A stretch of DNA of 28,390 nucleotides from Chara braunii (taxonomy: Eukaryota > Streptophyta > Charophyceae > Charales > Characeae), in the NCBI GenBank assembly GCA_003427395.1, contig BFEA01000318.1, positions 1,124,315 through 1,152,704 of the forward strand, in the 5' to 3' direction. The stretch's first letter is position 1. Every line of letters begins with the position of its first letter. The notes beneath the pieces were generated by a model. The model was not told the DNA's origin. It worked only from the letters and a program-made list of their open reading frames with translations, and ran no database searches. A program made the translations under genes and the position numbers. Shown here piece after piece: positions 10,464-19,610 of the stretch.

Positions 10464-11480
10464 TTTTGTATTTGATGCTATATCGACGCCGGTCGCCGTG
10501 CCGGAGACAGGCCGGAGTAAAAAGTGAGAATTTTTTTGGCTTAGCGCTGTGAAGGAAATTTCTCGACCATTGAGGCCGAGATTTCTAAACGATCGTACGC
10601 AGTGATACGACGTATTCGACGAGATGTAAAGGTTAGTAAAAATTAAACGTCTCCGACCGCAAGGGCCGGAGAGTTGGAAGAGAACAAGAAAAGGTCGCGC
10701 AGGATGCGTCGACCGTGATCTGGCTCAGTCAGAAGTACAAGCGGTAAGGGAAAAACGAATTCTATCTAGTCCAGAGCCGTCGGACCGGCCGGTATAGGGA
10801 AGTCGGCAAGTCGCGCCGCCATAAAATCTAAAGACTACAGGAAAATTAATATAATCCCAGCCGCATGACCGGTTCAGCCAAGAAAAACAAACTACCTACC
10901 ATAATATGTAACGGTCACGGGTACATCTTTCCTTACTCGTATGTCATGAGTAAGGTTGAGGGTTTCAGCTCGACCGCCCATATGTGGAGAGGAAGTCGCC
11001 TCTCGAGTGGCGACTTCGTATCCTCGTGACCATCCAAGAAACCGGTGCCTTCATCCCTTTGCAGATAGAGACACCGTTGCAAGTACTGATATCGCCCACA
11101 TAGGTTCTAGACTCAGGCTACTTGAACTGGTACCCACCTACCTAATGGTGCCGGACCTCTAAAAATGCAAACGTTTATCTTCTTCTGCTCGACCTCGAGT
11201 ACCGGGCACTTCTACCTCTGCATGGTGTGGTACCAATCTACCTACCGCTGGAATGTTTTNCCCGCCGTAATCCTCAATATCACGGTCACAGGTAAGTACC
11301 GGCTCTTCGGGCCTTCCAGTGAATCAAGTGCTCTTGCGGGTCACACACACACTCAAGCCGACAAGCACTCAAACGGGCAGGCAGACCGGTGAGCGTACGC
11401 GCACTCAGACTTAGAAAACGGGCTCGACTGAGTCCCACGACACTATATAGATTTGAGTTGCTCCACTTCTATCCGAAGAA
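10464..11480. other. Palindrome-rich noncoding region after integrase
   Basis: No gene is seen. Hairpins include GAAAT..CTCG/CGAG-ATTTC at about 10555-10586 and CTCCG/CGGAG at 10651-10671. There is also a multibranch fold at 10913-11031, where GGTCACG (10913) pairs with CGTGACC (11025) around three stems: CCTTACTC/GAGTAAGG (10931-10955), TTGAG/CTCGA (10956-10973) and GAAGTCGCC/GGCGACTTC (10992-11017). This should be the 3' noncoding part of the element, but no clear polypurine tract or 3' LTR copy could be identified. One N lies at 11260. Confidence 0.55.
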
Positions 11481-11561
11481 GGAGCTAGCTCAATAGGTTC
11501 GGGTCTAGACTATCAAAGTATAGACTCAGGGATCGAGTCCGCCCGACCCTGAGCTAACTCC
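11481..11561 (+). other. Cloverleaf-like fold with tRNA A-box-like start
   Basis: GGAGCTAGCTCA (11481-11492) pairs with TGAGCTAACTCC (11550-11561), 11 of 12. Inside are a GTCTA/TAGAC hairpin and a CAGGG/CCCTG hairpin. TAGCTCAATAGG resembles a tRNA A box and GGATCGAGTCC a B box. It may be a degraded tRNA or tRNA-derived repeat. There is no clean anticodon arm, so I do not assign an amino acid. Confidence 0.4.
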
Positions 11562-11607
11562 TTTTGATAGGGAGCAGCACTGGGGCCGCCCGTTTTCACC
11601 CCGCACA

Positions 11608-11675
11608 AGGGCTGGCGGGACTCGAACCCATGACCTCAGATTCGAAAGTAGTTAGAGTTAGTGTTAGTTAGCCCT
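11608..11675 (-). pseudogene. tRNA-like pseudogene
   Basis: Read on the minus strand, AGGGCTA at the start pairs with CAGCCCT at the end (6 of 7). A T-arm-like GGGTTCGAGTCCC holds a near-perfect B box. The length is 68, but the D-arm region has become a repetitive CTAACTAACACTAACT-like stretch and the anticodon stem does not pair well. It is a tRNA relic or the head of a tRNA-derived SINE. The reverse reading also resembles a tRNA-complementary primer site. Confidence 0.5.
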
Positions 11676-11769
11676 CGAAAAACGAGGGCATTACACTTGG
11701 CAAGTAGGAGTAGTTGGTGGTTAGGTTCTTTCTTTTAATTTATTTTTATTTTTCTGTTATTAGTTAGAT

Positions 11770-11771
<2 letters not shown>
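11676..11771. other. Short spacer with hairpin
   Basis: GCCCTCG-AAAAA-CGAGGGC forms a perfect 7-bp hairpin at 11671-11689, overlapping the tRNA-like end. T-rich sequence follows, leading into the poly-T run. Confidence 0.5.

Positions 11772-11844
<73 letters not shown>
11772..11844 (-). repeat. 73-base poly-T run (poly-A on the minus strand)
   Basis: This is an uninterrupted T run. On the minus strand it follows AAATAAATGAATAAA, which contains AATAAA-type polyadenylation signals. That is the arrangement expected for the 3' tail of a retroposed minus-strand transcript whose body would lie at higher coordinates. Homopolymer expansion or an assembly artefact is also possible. Confidence 0.8.
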
Positions 11845-11846
<2 letters not shown>

Positions 11847-12189
11847 TCATTTATTTTCTTCTCTTTGATCTCGGAGCTGCTCTCTAGTGAATCCGCCTTT
11901 GTTAAACGGACAGATTCGTTTTTACGAAATCCGCCTACTATGAGCCCGGCGACCGAAGCTTTGGTCCGTGTGCTCGGGCTGAACACTCGTTGAAGGGAAC
12001 AACGTGTACGTACCAACACGCGGACGGAGAGCGCAACGGAAAGGTGAGAGGGGGATATCAGGAAAACAAAAATGGGGCAGCGCGCGAAAGACATGGCGCA
12101 GAGGAAAACGAGAGGAGGGAATCGTGGAAGCTAGAAAGATAGCGCGCGGTAAAGAAGACGGTGGTCCCGCAGAGGAAAAAAAAACGTGA
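11845..12189. other. Noncoding stretch, possible body of a minus-strand retroposed transcript
   Basis: No convincing gene is seen. An 83-codon minus-strand ORF (11843-12094) has low-complexity edges and no recognised motif. If the poly-A interpretation holds, this would be the 3' part of the retroposed sequence. Confidence 0.3.
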
Positions 12190-12256
12190 GAGGAAGAAGA
12201 AGAAGAAGAAGAAGAAGAAGAAGAAGAGGGAGGAGGAGGAGAAGAGGGAGAGGGAG
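12190..12256. repeat. GAA/GAG purine microsatellite
   Basis: AGAAGAAGAAG repeats pass into GGGAGGAGGAGGAG and then GAGGGAGAGGGAG. The poly-Phe/Ser antisense ORF here (12058-12426) is a product of this repeat. (GAA)n tracts can form triplex DNA. Confidence 0.9.
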
Positions 12257-12426
12257 AAGACGCATAGACTGAGAGTAGGGGAAATATGAGTTTCCTTAAG
12301 ACGGCTTAGGACACCGGCAAGAGACTCCTTGAAAGAAGAAGAAAGTGACAGACGGCATAGGGTAGGGTTGTGAGAATAAAACGAGGGATTAGACCTGGGA
12401 TGTCGATCCCAGAGCTCACTACCCAT

Positions 12427-12447
12427 GTCTAAGGGTTTGACCCTTAG
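12427..12447 (+). other. Perfect 8-bp hairpin
   Basis: CTAAGGGT-TTG-ACCCTTAG lies a short way upstream of LTR-like copy B. It may belong to the LTR, but its partner in copies A and C was not identified. Confidence 0.45.
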
Positions 12448-12576
12448 ATATCAATATGTGGGAAATCGAGTGGGGGTGTTGAATCTTTGTTGACCTGTGT
12501 GTGTGCAGATCCCTGTTTATCTATAGCATTTCAAGGAAGAGGTTCTACAGAAAGGATCCAAATTTTTGTTCTCTCT

Positions 12577-13478
12577 CGATAACAGGTCGGTTGTTACCGA
12601 TTCAACTTTTCTCCCTTTGACTTGATACCCACCTCTAAAGTCAAACCTTGTGGTCAGTAAAATTGTCATCTGCGGTCTTTGCTTAAATGGTCCTAGTCAC
12701 TCTCATGGGTCCTTTGAAGAAATGTGAGGGGGCTGGGCTTACGTCTCAGGAATGATATGGTTGTCATACATGGTTTGGGAAGTGAGGGACAAGGTCAAAG
12801 GTTGATGGTTGACGTCGTTAGTGCATGGCATGTGAACTGTTCTGGCATCATTCTGTGCAGGTCTGTTTTGTGCGTGATTTTTGGATTGAACTGGACCTGG
12901 TCTCTTGAAGAGTCTCGGACACACGGCACTTGTGAAAGTGGGAAGGGTTCTCGGCGCTAATATTTTTCATATTCATCATATGTCCAACTTAACTATTCTG
13001 ATGTTCAGTTAAGTCATATCCTGTTAAGAAAGATAAGACGCTCTTTGGTAGAAAGAAGGTTTGATTGGTATTGGTCGAGAGAATAATACATTACGCAGTA
13101 GCGGAAATAGACTGCCTTATTAAAAGTTCGACCTGAATATCTAACGGGTCAGTTCTAGGCGTCTTACCGCGCGTACCCCATTTTATGCTACAGATCGAGT
13201 AAACGCCCTCGGCCGACCTACCTCTACAAAGGCATGTAAAAACCTTCGCATGTGGGCCGGTAACTCAGCAGGGATACACCTACCTGAGGGTGGTGACAGC
13301 CCCTCGGGTAGAGGTAAGTTGTACCTCGCGACTCCCCGACCTGTCGTGGGGTGTCGTGAGAGGTATAGCACGCACGCACGATTAGAGTAGTGGTTGGTTC
13401 TTTTAAGGGAAATATCCTGCGTGACACGACCGTGAGGTTCAGCGCTCTCGGTAGGGTGTGGGACCGCCGCGCGCGACA
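12577..13478 (+). mobile_element. LTR-like repeat, copy B (boundaries approximate)
   Basis: It shares with A and C the GTCGG/CCGAT hairpin (12586-12601), TACCGCGCGTACCCC (about 13164), TATGCTACA, AAACGCCCTCGGC (about 13200), GGTAAGTTGTACCTCGCGA (about 13312), the CTGTCGT-loop hairpin (13334-13351) and TCCTGCGTGACACG (about 13408). It ends in GCGACA at 13473-13478, but the following GCGGGACTAAGG does not match the TGGCGCC primer site of A and C. It is shorter and more diverged than A and C, and is either the 5' LTR of the gag-B element or an independent relic. The 78-codon ORF inside has no recognised motif. Confidence 0.65.
13334..13351 (+). other. CTGTCGT-loop hairpin, copy B
   Basis: CCCC (13334-13337) pairs with GGGG (13348-13351) around GACCTGTCGT. 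Compared with CCCT/AGGG in A and C, one T-A pair has become C-G on both sides. Confidence 0.6.
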
Positions 13479-13631
13479 GCGGGACTAAGGTAAGGGTGAC
13501 GGAAAAGCGTCGTGAGTTGATATAGTATTTGTTTCCTTGTCTTTTTATGTGGTACCGTGCATTAGTGATAGGATAGGATTGCGTGTTAGTATTTAGATAG
13601 GTCTTAGTATGAGTTTTAATTCGTTAGTCAG

Positions 13632-13746
13632 GTAAGTTGTCTGAGGGTATGAGAGATCTGTTTGGGTCAGTCAGTATAGGCATTCCTCATTCCTCTCCTG
13701 TGCTTACTTTTGTTTCCTCTATCATCCGTCCTTCTTATTTGTGCAG
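13632..13746 (+). other. Predicted 115-base leader intron before gag B
   Basis: CAG|GTAAGTTG at 13629-13639 is a strong donor. A pyrimidine-rich stretch and TTTGTGCAG ending at 13746 make a strong acceptor, 43 bases before the ATG at 13790. The longer ORF start at 13637 would lie within the intron, so I prefer 13790. No transcript evidence is available. Confidence 0.5.
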
Positions 13747-13789
13747 GGTTGGCTTTTCGAAGTTGGTCATTGTTTGGAGGGGCGAGAGG

Positions 13790-15775
13790 ATGGCGGGACA
13801 GGAGGATGAGCGACTAGCCACGTCTTCAATACTGGATCCATTCCGTTACGATGGTGGACACGTATTTCCATTTTTGGACGGATTAGTTAGGCAGGTTAGG
13901 GTCCTTCGGTTAGATTTCGCTCAGATGACAGAGAGGGTTAGGGGTACTAGCAGCTATGAGGAGCGTGTGACTCAGATCATGAGAGAGTCATTGGATTGGA
14001 GGCAGTTCGTCAGACGGATGCTGAGATTCCGGCCTCAGCCCACTGATCAACAGGGTAGGCCCATGCGGTTTGATGGGGCTAACCTGGATGAGTTCCTTGA
14101 GGTTTTCATCATTTTTCGGGATGGGCAGAGATGGACTGAGGCATACAGGGTTACGCAAGTACGACATTGGGTTGTCCCAAATCTTAGACATGAGGTGAGC
14201 ACCATGTCACACAAAGTGCAGGCTTGGGCGTAGCTTATAGAGACACTTAGAGGGACGTTCACCTTTGACAGACGACGCAAGCTGCACAGAGAGGTTGGGG
14301 ATTACATCCCAGAGCTCAGGGTACGCCCGCGAGCGCAGCTAGAGAGGGATGAGGATGATGAGGGACGATCGCGAGAGAGGCGGAGAGAGAGTGGGCAACC
14401 AAAGATCCCACGCAGACCTAGGACAGGCAGGCATCGAGGATGTCAGGATAGAGGGGATGACCTAAAGGAGAGGGATCATGTGTTGACGGTTGATATTGGG
14501 AGGACCCTCTCGACAGTTGATGTGGGGGAGGAGGTCTTACCAACAAGGTCTCAGAGACGAGGTGACTCATCTATCCCTGAGACTGGAACATCACCAGTAC
14601 CAGAGGCATGTCAGGGTGAGACAGGGATTAGAGATTGCGACCCTGGAGATGCACCTGAGCCCGATGAGAGAACGCAGCCTATGCTTAGACAGGAGGCTAC
14701 CCCACAACTTGTGTTGACGATTGCTTCGGCCCGGCCTACAGAGACAGATACCATGGAGGGAGTGGTTCCCAATACTGCATCGGAGAGGCCTTATCGATGG
14801 AGAGACACACGGGACATGGCATTAGATCTCCCACAAAGGGAGCTACCGCTTATGATAGGGCCTGCCACTATAGTACTGATGCAGGAGCACGAGGAGCCTC
14901 AGCCTGAGTGGCCGTGAGAGACGACGCCGATGCATGATGAGCTAGGGTATGACGGGCAGAGGGTCCAATCTCAGTCAGAGCCAGCAGTGGAGGATGGTGA
15001 GAGAGGTGCGATGGGACCCTCATCATTGGACGGATCGCCGTTACTGAGCGAGAGTCGATTGGTTGAGCAGCCAACTGAGCCAGAGGGTTCATTGACTGCC
15101 CAACTATATGACATGGAGTCTCCTAGGATGCAGATGCGACAGAAGGTATCCCAACCCTCGCCCATGGACATGGAGACAGAGCGAGTTGAGGTCGAGGTTT
15201 TGGGGCTATTTAGAGAGGGTCTCACAGAGGACATGCAGACCCAGCGAGTAAAGACGACACTACTAAACTTTGGGGATACTCCACGGCGAGATGGTGATCA
15301 GGCTGAGGCCAGTATGAGGAGGCGCATTGAGGCAGGCACGGAGTATACCCAGGACGCATCTCCAACTCATGAGGAGGAGAGCTTGCCGGAGTCTCGGGGG
15401 CCGATAGATCACGAGCCTGTCAGGAGGGATGCATGGCTAGCCGAGGAGATGGGACGGATGCCATCATTACATTTTCCAGGCTGGCTGGCTTTTGAGCGAC
15501 TGGGCCAGGCCGTGAGACCGCACTTGCCGGTCGATCAGAGCACTGGTGGGCTCAGGGTACTGTATGATGACTTAACCTTGCAGAGGACCTATATTGGTAG
15601 CGGTCTCACAGTAGCTCAAGAGACGACAGAGCAAGTTAGAGATTATACGAGGAGAGTTGTCATCCGATCTTTTGAGTTGAGTTGTGACAGGCAGACAGAG
15701 CACGATGCACTAAGAGCAGAACGATTGCAACTTGAAGCATTGAAAGTTGGCTCAACAGTATTTTGGAAAGCCTAA
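13790..15775 (+). pseudogene. Gag-like gene of a second LTR element, two in-frame stops
   Basis: One frame of about 660 codons starts MAGQEDERLATSS. A capsid-like segment FDGANLDEFLEVFIIFRDGQ (about 14069) with Trp and a following hydrophobic helix resembles Ty3-type gag capsid. In-frame stops lie at 14231 (TAG, after AQAWA-type sequence) and 14915 (TGA), and the frame is open between and after them. Downstream are an Arg/Glu-rich stretch, a long acidic Thr/Pro/Glu-rich linker, and a C-terminal helical part from about 15390 (DAWLAEEMGRMPSLHFPGWL). No zinc knuckle, protease or RT follows. It is unlike the gag at 3608, so it belongs to another lineage or a non-autonomous element. Confidence 0.6.
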
Positions 15776-15859
15776 GCTGGGGGCTAAATCGGCATCGTTG
15801 GGGCAACCCCTAACGTGGGTTGTTGTCCTGCCTAACCAGGACAGCGGACCCCTAGCTTA
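15773..15859 (+). other. Cloverleaf-like structure at the gag-B stop codon
   Basis: TAAGCTGGGGG (15773-15783) pairs with CCCCTAGCTTA (15849-15859) over 11 positions with one G-T. Inside are GTTGGGG/CCCCTAAC (about 15797-15814, one G-T, one extra base) and a perfect GTCCTG-CCTAAC-CAGGAC (about 15825-15842). The first strand begins exactly at the TAA stop of gag B. A three-way junction here could act as an RNA element. Function unknown. Confidence 0.65.
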
Positions 15860-15924
15860 AACTGAACTTAGAGACAGAGGGGTGATCTGCACCATCATCC
15901 ATGGCATAAAATATATATAAGCGG

Positions 15925-16001
15925 GTTATTATGATTACTATTATTTAATACTACTTACTATTATTATTATAATTTTTATTATTACCATTATTATCATCAT
16001 A
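15925..16001. repeat. ATT/ATC low-complexity tract
   Basis: This is a run of irregular TTA/ATT/ATC triplets, such as TTATTATTATAATTTTTATT. Confidence 0.8.
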
Positions 16002-16094
16002 TGGGAGAGCTAAATTAAGCCAAGGTATCGGGTCACTCCAAAGGCTCTAACTAGGGCGACTGCTAGGAGGTACTTAGGTCCAAAAGTCAGAGAG

Positions 16095-16202
16095 TTGCCT
16101 TAGCATTGTGCAAACAATGTAGGCAATATTGTGGCTTAATGACATGTGGTTTGGTCCGATCAACCAAACTATGGTGGGCTGATGGCAGGACTATAACCCA
16201 CC
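16095..16202 (+). other. Three consecutive strong hairpins
   Basis: TTGCC..CATTGT-GCAA-ACAATG..GGCAA (16095-16126), GTTTGGT-CCGATCA-ACCAAAC (16149-16169) and GGTGGG/CCCACC (16173-16202). They lie in the noncoding region after gag B. Confidence 0.65.
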
Positions 16203-16540
16203 TGTGACTAGACGCAAGGTCGGGCAGAGTGTTTGATTTTAAATTGCATGGAGTAAGCTATGTGCAACACTATGCCTGTCACAAGTTGAGCTACTCAAGG
16301 GGGCGTGTTTTTTTTATAAGCCACCCAGAGGATTATGCTTATTTTGTTAACCTACTCGAAAGGGGTGGGCTACCTGCGCTTGTTATGTGTTGCAGTTTGT
16401 TCCACTCAGGGCACGTGTCCTGCCTAAAACCCATGCCCAAAGATGACAGCTTCTTGATAGCCCGATTCAGACCGTACCCAACGAAAGTCGGAAGGCGTCT
16501 AGGACAAACGGAAGGGGCTGGTCTGTGAACATTAAAGCTA
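16203..16540. other. Noncoding, with a weak 99-codon ORF
   Basis: The ORF 16229-16528 has no recognised motif and overlaps further inverted repeats (TTGAG-CTA-CTCAA near 16284; AGGGCA/TGTCCT near 16408, one G-T). I do not call a gene. Confidence 0.4.
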
Positions 16541-16541
16541 A

Positions 16542-16617
16542 CCTATGGCGGTAGTATAAAGAAAGTGTCCCTGTGAGTCAGACAGGAGGTGCAGGTTGAA
16601 CTCCTGCTCGCCATAGG
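16542..16617 (+). other. tRNA-like cloverleaf
   Basis: CCTATGGCGG (16542-16551) pairs with TCGCCATAGG (16608-16617) over 10 positions with one G-T. Inside are CCTGT-GAGTCAG-ACAGG and GCAGG-TTGAACT-CCTGC, both 5-bp stems with 7-base loops, separated by AGGT, as in the anticodon and T arms of a tRNA. GGTTGAACTCC is close to the B-box consensus. The bases in the anticodon position would read GTC, but the preceding base is A instead of the usual T and no D arm folds. This is a tRNA relic or mimic rather than a working tRNA. Confidence 0.5.
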
Positions 16618-16788
16618 GACGCCGCAAAACTAGAAAACCAAAACCCCAAGTCAAGTCCTTCCGATTATACGAATTTGGTTATCTATATGCTCAGTATATG
16701 CATTCACATGTGTTTTCGTTCATAACTTTCTTCTTCTTACCCAAAGCAACGAGGACGTCCCTTAATGGGGTCTGGGAGGACTGTCGTA
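16618..16788. other. Noncoding spacer
   Basis: No feature supported beyond T-rich and AT-rich segments. Confidence 0.4.
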
Positions 16789-16814
16789 GCAAACACCCTT
16801 ACAAGGGTATTTGC
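16789..16814 (+). repeat. ACCCTTACAAGGGTAT hairpin, copy 2 of 3
   Basis: GCAAA-C-ACCCTT-AC-AAGGGT-A-TTTGC is followed by a T run (TTTTTTT) within five bases. A hairpin with a T run would suit a terminator-like role, but copies 1 and 3 lack an immediate T run. Confidence 0.65.
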
Positions 16815-17478
16815 CGTTTTTTTCAAAGGTCGCACTGGATGCGTCCTTGATCTATGAAATGCGTTGATGAGGTAAAACCCGTCAGGGCGCTTACCTCGAC
16901 AACCTCGCTCTTGGCAAGACTCCGAGTCGAATACGACCAAATTAGAGAGTATGTGGGGCATGCATTATTGCGTTGCACTGTGAGGTGGTCGTTAGTCATC
17001 GGCAAATACTAGGCTGGCGAACTGACGCCAAAGCCGTAGGGCCCGGTTACTCTCTTTTCTGTATTTTTTTATTATTATTATGCTTTTGCTTTATTTTATA
17101 AAGACTAGATTTACTTCACAACTAGTTCAGCCTCTGGCAGGACACGGCGCGAAGAGGATAAAAATTTTACCTTCCGCACAGGTAGGAAGTTTATGTTGGA
17201 CAATGCGTCGAAAGGTGTGGCGTTGGCAGACCTAGTCTGGGGGCGGGGGGGTCTGGAAGTTCGACAAAGTATTTCATGCGTTCGACGGCCTAGATACTAG
17301 GCGACCATAAACCTAGGCGCGACCGACATCTTTTGACGGTCACAAGGTTGGCCGATAGGCTAAGGCGGAGGCCTGATTTGTGCGGTTAGGACCAATCACG
17401 GTCCTACGACTATTCATATGCAGGTTCACACTTACGTAGCGTAGCCTTGGACCTAGTTCTAATGGTTACGGTGTCGGT
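16815..17478. other. Noncoding region with hairpins
   Basis: GAGGTAA/TTACCTC pair at 16869-16897. No supported gene is present. An ATT-rich stretch lies near 17070. Confidence 0.4.
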
Positions 17479-17504
17479 GCGAATACCCTTACAAGGGTAT
17501 CCGC
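17479..17504 (+). repeat. ACCCTTACAAGGGTAT hairpin, copy 3 of 3
   Basis: GCGAATACCCTT-AC-AAGGGTATCCGC pairs at 11 of 12 positions. The inner part is identical to the other copies while the outer arms differ in a mostly compensatory way. Confidence 0.65.
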
Positions 17505-18185
17505 CCTGTTTTATGCAAGTAACAGAAAATAAGCCGGTTCGGATTTTTTTAGGAAGACCATGCGACTTGCGGTAGTGTGGTGACTATAGGTTGGCTATGA
17601 GGTCTAGAGGCAGAGAGTGCGTGGGCGTGCAGGTTTAAGACGCGAGTGATTCCGCTTCTATCTTTGATTATGAAGCCAGCGCGAACGTCGGTCGGTTTAT
17701 TTTTATTTTTTCTTTATTTTTATTTTTGGTTACTCTTGATTAAACTAGGATCTAGGGGGTATTTTTTTTCGATGGCTATGTTTGACCGAGTTGAGCGCGC
17801 TGTGCGGAGAACGACCCCGATGGCGGTATCGGCAATGACGGCGCGACTTCGTGCAGTGAGCGGGGTGTCATAGGATGGCGCGCGAGGCAATAATGGCACG
17901 GTATAAGCAAGCCGGCGCGGGCACTGAAGAGCCGCGCAGCCGGTTTGTGGGCCCAAAACGCCGCGCCGCACTGCCTTGTATAGTACTCTGCGGGCGCTGG
18001 TCTCAGGCTTGGGCATAGCCCTATAGGTTACGACAGTGAACTGTTACTATGGAGGTTCGGGGATCGAGGCCATCGGGTGTCGGCGCAGCGGCGGCGGAGT
18101 AGCGTGGAGTGAAAGCCTGAGGGGTTGAGGGCCCTGTAGGGCTATCCCCCTCGGTTTTGCTTATGGGTGCAGCGGCAGGCCCAAT
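17505..18185. other. Noncoding, no supported gene
   Basis: Overlapping ORFs exist on both strands (for example 18021-18536 minus, Pro/Ala-rich). Their composition follows local GC-rich sequence and none has a recognised motif. Confidence 0.4.
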
Positions 18186-18219
18186 CCGCGGGGCTGGCAA
18201 GGTGCCAGCAACCCCGCGG
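18186..18219 (+). other. 14-bp hairpin with 3-base bulge
   Basis: CCGCGGGG-CTGGCA (18186-18199), loop AGG, then TGCCAG-CAA-CCCCGCGG (18203-18219). All 14 positions pair. It is one of the strongest palindromes in the window, with no adjacent gene. Confidence 0.75.
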
Positions 18220-18571
18220 TTCCCCGGCTTCACCTTTATTTTATTTCCCGTTTGTTTTGTTAGTCGTAGTGCCTTTGTTATCGCGTCCCGTTTTGGGGCG
18301 CAGGCGGCAGTGGGGCCGTGTGGGGTGTGTGGCATTCGCGGGTCCGCCTGAAGTGCAACTACAAACTGTTTTCGTGGCTGCGCCAGGACCTCGCCCCACT
18401 TGGCCTTAGGACGCGGTGCAATGGGTGTGGCAGGCACCCAAGAGGCTGGCTCAGTGGGTACACCCCTGACTTGTTGAAATGCAGACCGAGTTCGAACCCA
18501 GATGGTGGGCCGTGATGAGCAAAACCAAGCGTCCAAAATTGCCTGGGCTAGTCATTCCCGCGGCCCAGGCT

Positions 18572-18655
18572 GTGTCCTTCGGGACACCCGTTAAAAATCG
18601 AAACGGTATTGAGAAGATTAGCATGGCCCGCGGGGTGACATGTATAAATTATGGA
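18572..18655 (+). ncRNA. U6 snRNA-like copy 1 (probable pseudogene)
   Basis: GTGTCCTTCGGGACA, then AAATCGAAACGGTATTGAG and AAGATTAGCATGGCCC, match the 5' stem-loop and central region of U6 spliceosomal RNA. The AGAGA of the ACAGAGA box is altered (ATTGAGA here). The 3' stem-loop is lost in a G-rich run and no oligo-T terminator follows, so it is probably inactive. Copy 2 lies about 212 bases downstream and shares some upstream bases (GCCCAGGC-like). Confidence 0.85.
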
Positions 18656-18783
18656 GGGGGGGGGGGTGTACCTGTCTGAAACCGGCCTTACAAGAGGGCC
18701 GGATCCGTACACGGTAGCGTGAGGCGAGGTGGTCGTTAGGCTGTTCNGGCCGCGAAGAGNNGTGGGGCGCTGCCNAGGCCGAN

Positions 18784-18900
18784 GTCCTTCGGGACATNNG
18801 TTAGAATTGGAACGATACAGAGAAGATTAACATGTCCCCCGCGCAAGGGCGATGCGCATAAGACGGGGAGAGGCACGGGCATTTCGGTTTTTCTTTTTTT
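18784..18900 (+). ncRNA. U6: U6 snRNA-like copy 2
   Basis: GTCCTTCGGGACAT, a short gap with Ns, GAATTGGAACGATACAGAGA, AGATTAACATGTCCCCCGCG and CAAGGGCGATGCGCATAA follow U6 order. The ACAGAGA box, which pairs with the 5' splice site in the spliceosome, is intact. In AGATTAACATG one base differs from the usual AGATTAGCATG. The 3' end is diverged, but a T-rich stretch at 18888-18900 could end RNA polymerase III transcription. I see no clear TATA box in front. It may be a diverged gene or a pseudogene. Ns make bases near the 5' end uncertain. Confidence 0.85.
18888..18900 (+). terminator. T-rich RNA polymerase III terminator-like run
   Basis: TTTTTCTTTTTTT lies about 105 bases after the U6 copy 2 start, where a U6 terminator is expected. 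Confidence 0.5.
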
Positions 18901-19059
18901 CGGAGTTGTCTTCACTCCCCCNCTGCATCACTCGTTGCTACGAGGACGGATGACAGCTGCGCTACGAGGCGGAGGGCTGGCGAACCGGGGGGGTACGAGG
19001 TAGTGGGGNAANGAACGAAGGTGGGCGTGAACCGGAGCCAGGTGCAGGCGGCGCAGAGG

Positions 19060-19610
19060 GATCGGAGATGGCGGGGAGGTAAGGCCGGGGCGCAGTGAGG
19101 AGGAGGTATCTCTCGTGATACCTCACGAAATCGTGCGGGGGAGGAGGTGAGATCGGGGTTTTCAGGGATCGCGAGGATTATGCAGAGGTTAGTTCGGCCG
19201 ATAGGGTAGTAAATTAGGAGTTAGTTGAAAAAGCCACTGCGGGGAGATATGGCGGATGGAGGAGAAGGAAGGGAAAAAGCTATATCCCACCCATCCCTTG
19301 ACGAAATCGGGCGGGAGCAAATACTACGAGGGGGGTTTTCGGGCCAGTGCAACCGAATACGTGGTTAGATCTGGCGATAGATCAGTAGGATTAGAGGTTA
19401 GTAGAGAAGTTAGTGCACCGGGACTATGGTGGAGGCAGATATGGTAGGGGATAAAATTAAAGTATCTCGCACGTTTTTGGCGAGATCGAGTGAGAGAAGA
19501 TTGGGTTTAGGGGTTTTAACAAGCGGCGAGTGCAATGAGGAACTCAGATAGTGAGTTAGGGGAGGGAATCCTGTGTGGAGAACGGCGGTAGTTGCGCCCG
19601 GGGGAGTTGG
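19060..19610 (+). repeat. Degenerate 180-190 bp tandem repeat, three units
   Basis: Units align on an ATGG anchor at about 19068, 19249 and 19441 (GGAGATGGCGGGG, AGATATGGCGGATGG, AGATATGGTAGGGG). They also share a following GAAATCG/GAGATCG stretch and a G-rich GGGGTTTTC/GGGGTTTTA. Each unit has a hairpin at a similar place with a different stem: GAGGTATC/GATACCTC (19103-19124), AAGGGA/TCCCTT (about 19268-19297) and ATCTCGC/GCGAGAT (about 19463-19486). Confidence 0.6.
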